Notes: generated from the letters alone by a model not told the origin. A DNA stretch of 64,000 bases from JAICKM01 sp050998805 (GCA_050998805.1 JBPCPV010000018.1:137163-201162); one strand, 5' to 3'. Shown: positions 26,141 to 33,530, numbered from the stretch's first letter. Numbers and translations are program-made.

Positions 26141-28078
26141 ATGGCAAGAACGAACCTGAAAGTCTACTTGGATCATCTCATTCCGCGTGATAATCTTCTT
26201 TACCGACGGGCAACAACCTCTGAAAGCGATGATTCCGGGGATGAACCCTATCTTAAGATTGAACACCTCATCGACGGAGACAACTCGAGGGCGGACCTGC
26301 TCCGCAAGCCTGATTTTCAGCGTGCTACTTGGGCCTGGACGCCAGATGACTGTGTCGACTTGCTCGCGTCGGTGGTGGAGGAGTTGGTCGTACCCAGCGT
26401 TATTCTCTGGCTCAATCCTGAACATTTCTGGTATGTTTTAGATGGGGGGCACCGTATTTCCGTATTGTTAGCGTGGATCCGAGACGACTGGGGGGATCGG
26501 CGGACCTCCGAAGAGTATAAGGACGCGACTCTTGAACGCAACAGTAAAGAAGCTGGCGAGCATGTACGAGATTTAATGCGGCGACGAAAGATAGCCCCTT
26601 ACAAAGAATACCTAGCAGCGGCAAGACGTTTCAAAGAACTCAGTGATGCCGGGCGCGACCCCAATATGGAAATGGAAACTGATACGGTAAGTCAGGCGAG
26701 GCGCGTTCGGCGCTGGAAATCGATTAATACCGGCTTTCCCATTCTTTGGGTCAAAGGGGACTATGAGAAGGCTGAGGCATCTTTTCTGAGGATCAACAAG
26801 ACTGGCCGACAGCTTTCCCCTTGGGAAACAACCTTGGTCGAGAACCGGCAGTCGAGCTTTGCCCGTGCCGTTATGTCGGTAGCGCGTGTAGCCGATAAGG
26901 AGCATTGCTGGCCAGTCAAGGCAGCGGAGGTTACAAACGATACCCTTAGCCAACGGTACCTGAACGAAATCCTAAAGATGGTGCAGGATCTCCACACAGT
27001 CTTGTTCATGCCGCCGTATGAAACACCTATTACGCAACCACAGCAGCCCTTGCTGGCGACGCCATACACTCGGCCGGAACTTCAGCCAGCGTATTTAGCT
27101 GAATTGCTGACTATTACTGAGGGCAACAAGGGCCAACCGCCTGAAACCCGCCGCTTACTTCAGCGCGATGCCAAAGAGAAGGTAGGAGTCATGATTGCTA
27201 ATGGGCACCGCTTACTCAAAAATGCCCTAGATGTACTCGCAAACATTGCCGGCGATTCGCCACGCTCGCTCAACTTAATGCCGCTGGTGTATTTTTATAA
27301 TAGCTCAGGTACTTATGTCCGCAGTCTCTTATACGCTATGATTTATTGGGTCAATCGAGGATCGAAAAGCGAAATTTTAATACGCAAGCAACTGTTCGCC
27401 GCTCATCGCGGCGCGTTTGAATCGGTTCTGCTCAAGAATAAGGACCAGATAATTGGTCGAATCGCTCGTCGTATCGGCTCCGGCCCGGAAGTTACATATC
27501 AGACCGCTCTTTACTATGATGGGTTACTCAAGTTGTTAATTCAGCACAGTGGTGACATTCAGCGTGAGGAGTTCGACACCGCTCACACTCGGTTACTGGA
27601 AACTCTGAGTGCTGACGAGCCCGCGCCAGATACCAGTGAACCGACCAGCGTTGGACGGCTCTATCGAGGTCGTCCTCGCACACGGGTGGTCATTCCCAAT
27701 TTTGTCGGTATGTTCCCTATCTGCACAATCTGCGAAGGACGCTTTTACCCAAGCATTGCCACGCAAATTGATCACATGGTACCACACGCACTTGGAGGCG
27801 CGACGGTTCCTAGTAACGGTCGCGAAACCCACCCCTTCTGCAACAACCAGCGTAAAGCCATTGAAGACCTGAAAGCAGGGCGATTACAATTATTACTGCC
27901 ACCCTTCGAGGACCCAAAGCAGCTGCCGAAACCTCAGCAACTTAATTTCCTTTTCTTTACCGATGAACCACCGTTGGATGACGACGGACCCGACGCAGAA
28001 TCCGAAGACGAGGGGGATGAAGCAGATGATGTTACTGATGGAGAAGGGCTAGAAGCCAAGAAGCCAGCAGAGGAGTAG
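26141..28078 (+). CDS. DUF262-HNH endonuclease (GmrSD-like, putative defence protein)
   Basis: 645 residues. The N-terminal DUF262 domain has KPDFQRATWAWT (about residue 56), WYVLDGGHRISVLLAW (about 99; DGQQR in typical members) and FLRINKTGRQLSPWE (about 222). A long helical middle follows. An HNH nuclease at about 527-570 has CTIC, IDHMVPHALGG and HPFCNNQR, with zinc-binding cysteines and HNH residues visible. The last 30 residues are highly acidic. DUF262 acts as the NTPase and specificity module in type IV restriction enzymes such as GmrSD and in SspE, usually with DUF1524 as nuclease. GC is visibly lower than in neighbouring genes. A methyltransferase gene converges on it and overlaps its end. 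Confidence 0.85.
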   Translation: MARTNLKVYLDHLIPRDNLLYRRATTSESDDSGDEPYLKIEHLIDGDNSRADLLRKPDFQRATWAWTPDDCVDLLASVVEELVVPSVILWLNPEHFWYVLDGGHRISVLLAWIRDDWGDRRTSEEYKDATLERNSKEAGEHVRDLMRRRKIAPYKEYLAAARRFKELSDAGRDPNMEMETDTVSQARRVRRWKSINTGFPILWVKGDYEKAEASFLRINKTGRQLSPWETTLVENRQSSFARAVMSVARVADKEHCWPVKAAEVTNDTLSQRYLNEILKMVQDLHTVLFMPPYETPITQPQQPLLATPYTRPELQPAYLAELLTITEGNKGQPPETRRLLQRDAKEKVGVMIANGHRLLKNALDVLANIAGDSPRSLNLMPLVYFYNSSGTYVRSLLYAMIYWVNRGSKSEILIRKQLFAAHRGAFESVLLKNKDQIIGRIARRIGSGPEVTYQTALYYDGLLKLLIQHSGDIQREEFDTAHTRLLETLSADEPAPDTSEPTSVGRLYRGRPRTRVVIPNFVGMFPICTICEGRFYPSIATQIDHMVPHALGGATVPSNGRETHPFCNNQRKAIEDLKAGRLQLLLPPFEDPKQLPKPQQLNFLFFTDEPPLDDDGPDAESEDEGDEADDVTDGEGLEAKKPAEE

Positions 28079-28917
28079 TGGGCGACCAGTAGCTCTTGCG
28101 CTTCGTCAAGGGCAGCGGTACTAATATCACAGCCGATTACCTCTGGTTGCCCGCCTTGGCGCAGTGCATAAGTAAGTGCTGTACCACTGCCACAGAACGG
28201 ATCCAGCAGCACACCGTTGGAGGGCAACGTTGCCCGGATCGGGATGCGGACCAGTTCCTCAGGAAAGACGGCGATGTGTTTCTTGAAAGTCGGCGCGTTG
28301 CGAATAGACCAGACCGACGATGGCGACTTCGTTTCCTGCTCACCTTGTGAGGGGACCGCGACAGCCTGATGATTGTAGTAATAGCGGCGCTGCAGCACGA
28401 AGTGAAACATATACTCGTGAGATGCGGCACACCGATCTTCGGCGGGGTCAGGTGTGGGATTTACTTTGTGCCAGACGTTGTCGTTGCGAACCGTCCAGCC
28501 ATCATCCTGCATCGCAATTGCGAAACGATGCGGAATCAACAAGAGCTGCTTCGGTGTACAGAGCGGGCGCGGGCCGGTTTGGTCCTGGGGACGGAGGAAA
28601 CGCCGATGCTTCTGCTTAGCGTCTGAGCCATGCGGGCGCCCCTTCCCGCTCCAATAAGTATCTCCTAGATTGACCCATAAGCTCCCGGTCGGCTTAAGTA
28701 CACGTCGCGCCTTGCGAAGTATCTCGACCAAACGATCAACATATTGTTGGGGGTGGGCTTCGAGTCCCAATTGTTCCGGCACGCCATAGTCACGCTGCCC
28801 ATAGTAAGGTGGAGAAGTTACAATGCAGTCCACGCTGGCATCTGGCAGCGAGGCCATAATTATGCTGGCGTCGCCACAATATAGTGTTGCACCGTGAAGA
28901 CTAAAATAAGGTGTCAC
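27934..28917 (-). CDS. DNA methyltransferase, beta class, predicted N4-cytosine
   Basis: 327 residues from GTG 28917. Motif IV (VDCIVTSPPYYGQRDYG) lies near the N-terminus. The SAM-binding motif I (VLLDPFCGSGTALTYAL) is C-terminal, so the order is that of the beta class. TSPPY favours N4-methylcytosine over N6-methyladenine. Also visible: LKPTGSLWVNLGDTYW and RNDNVWHKVNPTPDP. The fold ends around LLVAHYSS (about 28083); the remaining 50 residues are Ser-rich and are simply the antisense of the acidic tail of the DUF262-HNH gene. Probably the modification partner of that nuclease. Its specificity cannot be read from sequence. Confidence 0.88.
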   Translation of the reverse strand: MTPYFSLHGATLYCGDASIIMASLPDASVDCIVTSPPYYGQRDYGVPEQLGLEAHPQQYVDRLVEILRKARRVLKPTGSLWVNLGDTYWSGKGRPHGSDAKQKHRRFLRPQDQTGPRPLCTPKQLLLIPHRFAIAMQDDGWTVRNDNVWHKVNPTPDPAEDRCAASHEYMFHFVLQRRYYYNHQAVAVPSQGEQETKSPSSVWSIRNAPTFKKHIAVFPEELVRIPIRATLPSNGVLLDPFCGSGTALTYALRQGGQPEVIGCDISTAALDEAQELLVAHYSSAGFLASSPSPSVTSSASSPSSSDSASGPSSSNGGSSVKKRKLSC

Positions 28918-28926
28918 TTGAAATAG

Positions 28927-29178
28927 TCTCGTAAATATGGGGGTCTCCAGTCACCAGCTTGGGGCACGCGGCAGAACCACTTAGGAGGCCACATCTGGCG
29001 AGACGAGATTCTCCCAGCGCACCTGGCACAAAGTATAACAGCATTTGCCTTTCTTTGCAACGAACTAGAGCCTAAAACCGTCATATCAGAAGCGATCCGG
29101 CAGATGAGAAGGCCCCAGTCACAGGATCTGGTCATTCGCCACATAGCAGTGCATGACACTCCTTCTAGCGATTCATAA
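28927..29178 (+). pseudogene. 3' remnant of a plus-strand gene
   Basis: A frame without a usable start encodes well-ordered protein-like sequence (GGHIWRDEILPAHLAQSITA, ELEPKTVISEAIRQMRRPQ, DLVIRHIAVHD), ends at TAA 29176-29178, and is followed after eight bases by a good intrinsic terminator. Together these indicate the 3' end of a real gene whose 5' part was lost, perhaps when the restriction-modification pair inserted. A minus-strand frame over the same bases (28914-29159) is judged a shadow. No family recognised. Confidence 0.4.
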
Positions 29179-29186
29179 CTGGAATC

Positions 29187-29216
29187 GGGCGGGTCTCTCT
29201 GAGGCTCGCCCTTTTT
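29187..29216 (+). terminator. Intrinsic terminator
   Basis: An 11-base stem (GGGCGGGTCTC with GAGGCTCGCCC, including two G-U pairs), 3-base loop and a TTTTT tail. It ends the gene remnant before it. Confidence 0.85.
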
Positions 29217-29217
29217 G

Positions 29218-29247
29218 TTGACACTGGCCGGGCCGGGGTGCTATAGT
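29218..29247 (+). promoter_or_regulatory. Promoter of the small orphan gene
   Basis: TTGACA (29218-29223) and TATAGT (29242-29247), spacer 18, with TGC directly before the -10. The TTGACA begins within the terminator tail. Nearly the same arrangement recurs at 31658-31687. Confidence 0.75.
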
Positions 29248-29284
29248 GGGCTTTAGTACACTTGAATAACGGAGGTGCGTAAAC

Positions 29285-29491
29285 GTGGCACGAATGAAAG
29301 CTGCTCCAACTCAGCAGGACACTCGCGCGCTAGAGCAGGAGGAGAAGCGACAGCGGCAACTTATCGAGAACCAGGCCGCTATCAAGCTGATGCAAGAGTG
29401 GCTTGCGAATGACGACCCAGAGGATCAAAAAGAGCAGCGGGAGACATGGGAGCATCTCCGCTGCGCCAGAATTAGCAGTGCCCCAGACTGA
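29285..29491 (+). CDS. Small charged hypothetical protein
   Basis: 68 residues from GTG 29285, preceded by GGAGGTG and a strong promoter, so expression is likely. Highly charged and predicted helical (ALEQEEKRQRQLIENQAAIK, LMQEWLANDDPEDQKEQ), with a single cysteine near the end. No signal peptide, membrane segment or known domain. Position next to the restriction-modification pair leaves open a role as regulator or accessory factor, but nothing in the sequence shows it. Confidence 0.6.
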   Translation: MARMKAAPTQQDTRALEQEEKRQRQLIENQAAIKLMQEWLANDDPEDQKEQRETWEHLRCARISSAPD

Positions 29492-29693
29492 CGGCAAGGT
29501 AATAGCCTTTCCGGTTCTAGGTGGGCTGCATCATTACTACCGCAGGGCAGCATAGCCGATTCGTGTGCTGTTTTCTGGCCTCAAAACCGGCGGACAGGGC
29601 AAGTAGCCGGCACAAGGCTTGTGGGATAGAATTGCAACCACCGCGCACCCTCTATGGTGTGCGATGGCCGCAACTACTGTGATGGGAGGAGCC

Positions 29694-30371
29694 GTGGCTA
29701 ACCACATTCGGGTGACGCTGGAAATCGGACCGAAGGGCAAGAAGATGGTGGCGGTGGCACCGGACTGGCCCGGTCTCGCGCGCGGGGCAACCACCGAGGA
29801 GGCTGCGATCGAACGCTTACTCGCCTACGTTCCACGTTATGCACTCGTGGCGAAGCTGGCTGGGATGGAGGCCGCGTTTGCGACCAGCACCGTCGTCGAC
29901 GTAGTCGAGCACTATCCTGGCACGGGATCGACCGACTTCTGGGGTATCTCGTTCGCGTTTTCGAGTATTGACCAGCAAGCCTTGTCGGGCGAAGCATTGG
30001 AGCGTCAACTGACGCTGATGCGGGCGTGCTGGACGTTTTTCGACGATGTGCGTTCGTGCGTGTCGGCTGAGATGCAGCGGGGTCCGCGCGGCGGAGGGCG
30101 AGATCGGGACCGGATCGTTCGTCATACCGTTTTCACGGAGCAGGACTGGGCGAAGAAGCTCGGTGTGCTCACGCCTCAGGACGCGATGCTGACCGACGAG
30201 GGATTGAACGCCTATCGCGACGCCTATTGCAACGCAATTCGGGCGTTGCATTCCCAGAGCAAAATGGCCCGCACTTGGCCGCTCCGATACCTGATTCGGC
30301 ACACCGCCTTTCACACGCTCGATCACGCCTGGGAAATGGAAGACAAGGATCTGACTGCCAAACGAGCGTGA
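29694..30371 (+). CDS. DinB-like hypothetical protein
   Basis: 225 residues from GTG 29694, chosen because the upstream in-frame ATG lies within the GGAGGAG ribosome-binding site. The N-terminal 60 residues look like a HicB-like strand-helix module (AVAPDWPGLARGATTEEAAI). The C-terminal part ends in RYLIRHTAFHTLDHAWEMED, reminiscent of the metal-binding HxxxH of the DinB/YfiT superfamily. Members of this kind are often of unknown function. Preceded by a small inverted repeat (CGCAC...GTGTGCG). Confidence 0.6.
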   Translation: MANHIRVTLEIGPKGKKMVAVAPDWPGLARGATTEEAAIERLLAYVPRYALVAKLAGMEAAFATSTVVDVVEHYPGTGSTDFWGISFAFSSIDQQALSGEALERQLTLMRACWTFFDDVRSCVSAEMQRGPRGGGRDRDRIVRHTVFTEQDWAKKLGVLTPQDAMLTDEGLNAYRDAYCNAIRALHSQSKMARTWPLRYLIRHTAFHTLDHAWEMEDKDLTAKRA

Positions 30372-30463
30372 GGCCGAGCGCAAGTTCTTCTCATGATAGG
30401 GCTCTCGACTTGCACGATATTTACTGTTCGCCTCTCAGGAATCGGATACGAATAAGAGGTCAA

Positions 30464-30491
30464 TGTCATTCTGAATGAAGCGAGGAATCTG
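30464..30491 (+). repeat. Dispersed repeat copy (variant) supplying a start codon
   Basis: TGTCATTCTGAATGAAGCG and the following GAGGAATCT are a variant of the repeat found at 48914, 48961, 52306 and 56009. The ATG inside it is the only available start for the next gene. Confidence 0.6.
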
Positions 30492-31101
30492 TTGGGGAGA
30501 CCTGATTATTTGGACTGTAGCTAACGCAGCAGCCATAGCAACACTGTCTTACCTTCTCAGCGGAGTGGTTGGGATCTACCTAACCTGGATCTTTATTGGG
30601 TCGGTCGCGTGGCAAGGCTTTGCTATAATCCTGGTAGGAACGATCTGCGGTATACTTGCCGGCAGTGTGGCTGCATTTGGTCAGTACCTTGCTCTGTTCC
30701 GTCGGGTAGCATGGCGACGTCAATGGGTAGTCGCGACGATAACAGGCTGGGCCGTTGGTGGCAGTATTGGGTGGCTTATAGGCTGGACTTGGCTTGCCGG
30801 CCGTATCATCTATGATATAGCCGAATTCACATACTTCGGGTGGATCGCAGTCGCTCTGGCCATTGGCATAAGCCAATGCCTAGTTCTGCGGCGTCATGGG
30901 GCTAGGGCTGGATTGTGGGTTGTAACGACGATCATGGGCTGGGGACTAGGTGTTATAGCATTTTCGGGTGTATCGGCATACATACTTCTGATCCCTCCTG
31001 GCGACAGCTATGCGAGCAATCCTTGGCTGACTTGGATTTTGATTGGATGCGTCGCAGGTGTTGTCACAGGCGTGACTATGCTTAAGCTGGTACGTCAGTG
31101 A
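30475..31101 (+). CDS. Multi-spanning membrane protein with internal duplication
   Basis: 208 residues with five or six membrane segments. Two similar blocks are visible: FGQYLALFRRVAWRRQWVVA plus TITGWAVG, and ISQCLVLRRHGARAGLWVV plus TTIMGWGLG, indicating an internal repeat of about 75 residues. The ATG lies inside a dispersed repeat and has no clear ribosome-binding site, so the original N-terminus may have been replaced. Family not recognised. It overlaps the RHS fragment by four bases, although the latter is probably not a functional gene. Confidence 0.55.
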   Translation: MKRGICWGDLIIWTVANAAAIATLSYLLSGVVGIYLTWIFIGSVAWQGFAIILVGTICGILAGSVAAFGQYLALFRRVAWRRQWVVATITGWAVGGSIGWLIGWTWLAGRIIYDIAEFTYFGWIAVALAIGISQCLVLRRHGARAGLWVVTTIMGWGLGVIAFSGVSAYILLIPPGDSYASNPWLTWILIGCVAGVVTGVTMLKLVRQ

Positions 31102-31328
31102 TTATCAAGTTTCTAGTAGAAGAGACGCTAAACGGGGGCAGCCCGCCCTACATCAGCTACTACATGTTCGGCGGCAAGATGGTGGGAGTGCGGCGCGCCA
31201 ACCAGACGAGCGGAGGCAACTGCCAGTACCGCCTGGTGGGCGACCACCTCGGCGGCACGGCGCTGCTGGTGGACACCACCGCCAACCCCGGCCCGCTAGT
31301 CGTGCAACGCCAGTACTACAAGCCGTAA
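31098..31328 (+). pseudogene. RHS/YD-repeat protein fragment
   Basis: The first ten codons are of unclear origin. From about 31125 the frame encodes PPYISYYMFGGKMVGVRR, YRLVGDHLGGTALLVDT and VVQRQYYKP, the typical RHS core strand pattern (GDHLGSTxxxxD...YxPYG) just before a C-terminal toxin would begin. Only about 65 residues remain, with no signal, repeats upstream or toxin tip. It is a broken remnant of a large RHS gene, GC-richer than the membrane-protein gene before it. Confidence 0.7.
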
Positions 31329-31339
31329 GCTCACCCAAA

Positions 31340-31384
31340 ATATCCGTCGAAAGACCGATGCCATATCCGTCGAAAGACCGATGC
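31340..31384 (+). repeat. Pair of 22-base direct repeats, period 23
   Basis: The unit begins ATATCCGTCGAAAGACCGAT and occupies 31340-31361 and 31363-31384, identical in both copies. It lies just upstream of an extended -10 promoter element lacking a good -35, the position expected for a transcription activator. Confidence 0.75.
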
Positions 31385-31462
31385 ATCCACCGAACGTTTG
31401 TGCTATAATTCGTCCCAAGCACCTTTACAACCCAGCGTAAGACATGGCCTCTCTCACTGGCC

Positions 31463-31497
31463 ACCGACTACTCCCTACCACCTACCGCCTACTGATA
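31463..31497 (+). repeat. Heptamer array (ACCRCCT type)
   Basis: Units ACCGACT, ACTCCCT, ACCACCT, ACCGCCT, ACTGATA in exact 7-base phase. Confidence 0.6.
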
Positions 31498-31657
31498 ATG
31501 AAGCCCGAATTATCCGCCCACGCCAGGCACGAAAGCTGATAATTTTGCCCCGCCCGTGCCTAGAATCTCGTCTTTCTCATCATCATCAGATCGCAGGCAC
31601 GGATCATCAGAATGCGGCAGCCGCTCCCCCTCGGTAGCCACCGGCGCACGATCCTGT

Positions 31658-31687
31658 TGACACGGATGAGGCCAGGATGCTATAGTG
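31658..31687 (+). promoter_or_regulatory. Promoter of the HD-domain gene
   Basis: TTGACA and TATAGT with an 18-base spacer and TGC before the -10, followed by GGGCT, closely matching the promoter at 29218-29247. Confidence 0.75.
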
Positions 31688-31762
31688 GGCTGTACTACCA
31701 CAAAGAATGGGTGTGCCGGAGCACGGCACTATGAAGGCTGGGCAAACCCGGCAAAGAGCAAC

Positions 31763-32689
31763 ATGAACGACAAGACTATCGAGAAAGTGCAACAACCCAC
31801 CGCCGAGAATCTGGTGGAAGAACCCATTCCCCTGCTCGTCCAAGAGGCCGATGGCTTCGCGGTGCCCGTGGAGGAGGCCGAGGCCCCGTCGGGGGCTGCC
31901 CCTCTCGCTCCCGTGGAGTTGATCCGCCTGCCGACGCGCCACAACGCGAAGCTGCAAACGGTCATCGCGCGGGTCAACGCCGACGAGGATCTCCACGCCA
32001 TCTGGCGCTGCCAGAACGTGACCGCAGTGGACCGCCTCGGCATGAGCGACCACGGCCCCGTCCACATGCAGATCGTCGCCAACATCGCCCTACGCCTGCT
32101 CCGTCTGCTCTTCTCGCGCGGCCTTACCCCGAACATCGTCACCGACCACGGCCTCGACAACGAAGACGCCGAGCTAGTCGTCGTCCTCGGCGCGCTCCTC
32201 CACGACACCGGCATGTCGATCCACCGCGCGAACCACGAGGAGATGAGCCTCTTCGTCGCCCTCCCCAAGCTACAAGAACTCTTGGCCGACCTCTACTCTC
32301 CCGCCGCCAAGCGCGTCGTGATCTCAGAGGTCTTGCACGCGATCATCACCCACCGCAGCGGCGGCAAGCCTCTGACCCTCGAAGCCGGCGTAGTCCGCCT
32401 GGCCGACGCGCTCGACATGGCGCAGGGCCGGGCGCGCATCCCGTTCGAGGCCGGTCAGGTCAACATCCACTCGGTCTCTGCCGCTGCGATCGACAGCGTC
32501 GTGATAGCCAAAGGCGACAGCAAGCCGATCCGCGTCGTCATACATATGAACAACTCGGCCGGCATCTTCCAGCTTGACGACCTGCTCAAGGACAAGCTGC
32601 GCGGCTCCGGCCTCGAAACATACGTCGAGGTGGCCGCTGAAATCGAGGGCGACCACGAAAAGCGGCTTGTGCAGGCGTTCGAGATCTAG
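31763..32689 (+). CDS. HD-domain phosphohydrolase
   Basis: 308 residues from ATG 31763. The metal-binding HD core is visible: SDHGPVHMQIVANIALRLL, LGALLHDTGMSIHRANHE, EVLHAIITHRSGGKPLTLE and VRLADALDMAQGR. The C-terminal domain (INxHSVSAAAIDSVVI, MNNSAGIFQLDDLLKDKLRG) is typical of a conserved HD family found in archaea and some bacteria; its substrate is unknown, with nucleotides or signalling dinucleotides as candidates. The first 50 residues are acidic and low-complexity. Its stop codon interlocks with that of the convergent GGDEF gene in CTAG. Confidence 0.82.
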   Translation: MNDKTIEKVQQPTAENLVEEPIPLLVQEADGFAVPVEEAEAPSGAAPLAPVELIRLPTRHNAKLQTVIARVNADEDLHAIWRCQNVTAVDRLGMSDHGPVHMQIVANIALRLLRLLFSRGLTPNIVTDHGLDNEDAELVVVLGALLHDTGMSIHRANHEEMSLFVALPKLQELLADLYSPAAKRVVISEVLHAIITHRSGGKPLTLEAGVVRLADALDMAQGRARIPFEAGQVNIHSVSAAAIDSVVIAKGDSKPIRVVIHMNNSAGIFQLDDLLKDKLRGSGLETYVEVAAEIEGDHEKRLVQAFEI

Positions 32690-33372
32690 CCCACCTGCGC
32701 CGGCGTACCGAGGCGGTCGGTATACTTCTTGAGCACGTCGTCCAGCGCCTCCCGGAGTACGCTCGCCTCGTTGCGCTTCACCGACTTCGCCAGCTGTGCC
32801 AGCCGCTCCAGCTGGGTCGCGGTGTAGTGGCTGGTCTTGGTGATCATCCGGCTGTCGGCCAACGGCAGCGAGATCTTGTTCCGCCCGGTCACTTTGGCGG
32901 TGTAGAGCGCCTGGTCGGCCTCTCGCATCAACTCCACCTCGCTGCCGCCGTTCGCCGGGTAAGCCGCCAGCCCGACGGAGCACGTCAGCTTGACCTCCGG
33001 CCACTCCTCCCAGTGGAGCGCCGCGATCCGCCGCCGTACCTCCTCCATCAGCGTGAAGGCGTCGTCGAGGCGCGTGTCCAGCAGCGCGACCGCGAACTCG
33101 TCGCCGCCATACCGCGAGATCACCGCGGTCTCGGGCAGCGCCTCGCGGAGCACGCGAGCCGTCCCTTCGAGTATCGCGTCACCGCATTCATGACCATACT
33201 CGCTGTTCCTGTCGGCGAAGTTGTCGAGATCGAGCAGCACCAGGCTCAACAGGTCGCCGCTCGCCGCAGCCCCTGTCAGTTGCTGGGCCAGCAAGTGCCG
33301 AAAGTACGCAGCCGTCACCAGGCCGGTGAGCGCGTCTGTTGTCGGCAGCTCGAATGTTCGCGGGTAATTCAT
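32686..33372 (-). CDS. GGDEF diguanylate cyclase with C-terminal ribbon-helix-helix-like domain
   Basis: 228 residues from ATG 33372, six bases behind AAGGAGGG. Residues 10-170 are a GGDEF domain: TDALTGLVTAAYFRHLL, LLDLDNFADRNSEYGHECGD and the intact active site SRYGGDEFAVAL. There is no RxxD inhibitory site just upstream. Residues 180-222 (SHYTATQLERLAQLAKSVKR, EASVLREALDDVLKKY) look like a CopG/MetJ-type ribbon-helix-helix DNA-binding unit. A soluble cyclase fused to such a domain would be unusual and could link c-di-GMP synthesis to DNA binding. Upstream lie a strong promoter and three evenly spaced ATATG boxes. Confidence 0.8.
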   Translation of the reverse strand: MNYPRTFELPTTDALTGLVTAAYFRHLLAQQLTGAAASGDLLSLVLLDLDNFADRNSEYGHECGDAILEGTARVLREALPETAVISRYGGDEFAVALLDTRLDDAFTLMEEVRRRIAALHWEEWPEVKLTCSVGLAAYPANGGSEVELMREADQALYTAKVTGRNKISLPLADSRMITKTSHYTATQLERLAQLAKSVKRNEASVLREALDDVLKKYTDRLGTPAQVG

Positions 33373-33388
33373 AGCAATCCCTCCTTAC

Positions 33389-33429
33389 ATATGGCGGCTA
33401 ACACACATATGTATCTTACTATAAATATG
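33389..33429. promoter_or_regulatory. Three ATATG boxes with 18-base spacing (candidate operator)
   Basis: ATATG at 33389-33393, 33407-33411 and 33425-33429, the middle one inside the palindrome ACATATGT. The 18-base phase spans the -10 and spacer of the GGDEF promoter. A ribbon-helix-helix regulator, perhaps the GGDEF protein itself, could bind them. Confidence 0.45.
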
Positions 33430-33441
33430 TATGCTTGTCAA
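33413..33441 (-). promoter_or_regulatory. Promoter of the GGDEF gene
   Basis: Minus strand TTGACA (33441-33436) and TAAGAT (33418-33413), spacer 17. It is back to back with the carbamoyltransferase-operon promoter; only 14 bases separate the two -35 boxes. Confidence 0.75.
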
Positions 33442-33455
33442 GCCCCGCGCTCAGA

Positions 33456-33485
33456 TTGACACCCCGCGCGTCCATGCCTTATAAT
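33456..33485 (+). promoter_or_regulatory. Promoter of the carbamoyltransferase operon
   Basis: Perfect TTGACA (33456-33461) and TATAAT (33480-33485) with an 18-base spacer. Confidence 0.8.
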
Positions 33486-33530
33486 TCCGGTTGGCGCGAC
33501 CAGGCGCGCCGCGACCTTGGAGGCGATTTC

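Larger units (their letters stand above)
31329..31762. other. Intergenic region with direct repeats, heptamers and two promoters
   Basis: No gene. It holds a pair of 22-base direct repeats (31340-31384), an extended -10 box TGCTATAAT (31401-31409), a heptamer array (31463-31497) and the promoter of the HD-domain gene (31658-31687). Confidence 0.6.

Noticed and set aside
28914..29159. Minus-strand frame overlapping the methyltransferase GTG by four bases
   Set aside because: The overlap suggested an operon, but the sequence is Trp/Cys/Arg-rich with no pattern, and the plus strand has a better protein-like frame with a terminator.
31340..31384. Two 22-base repeats as a CRISPR remnant
   Set aside because: The copies are separated by a single base, so there is no spacer, and no cas gene is nearby.
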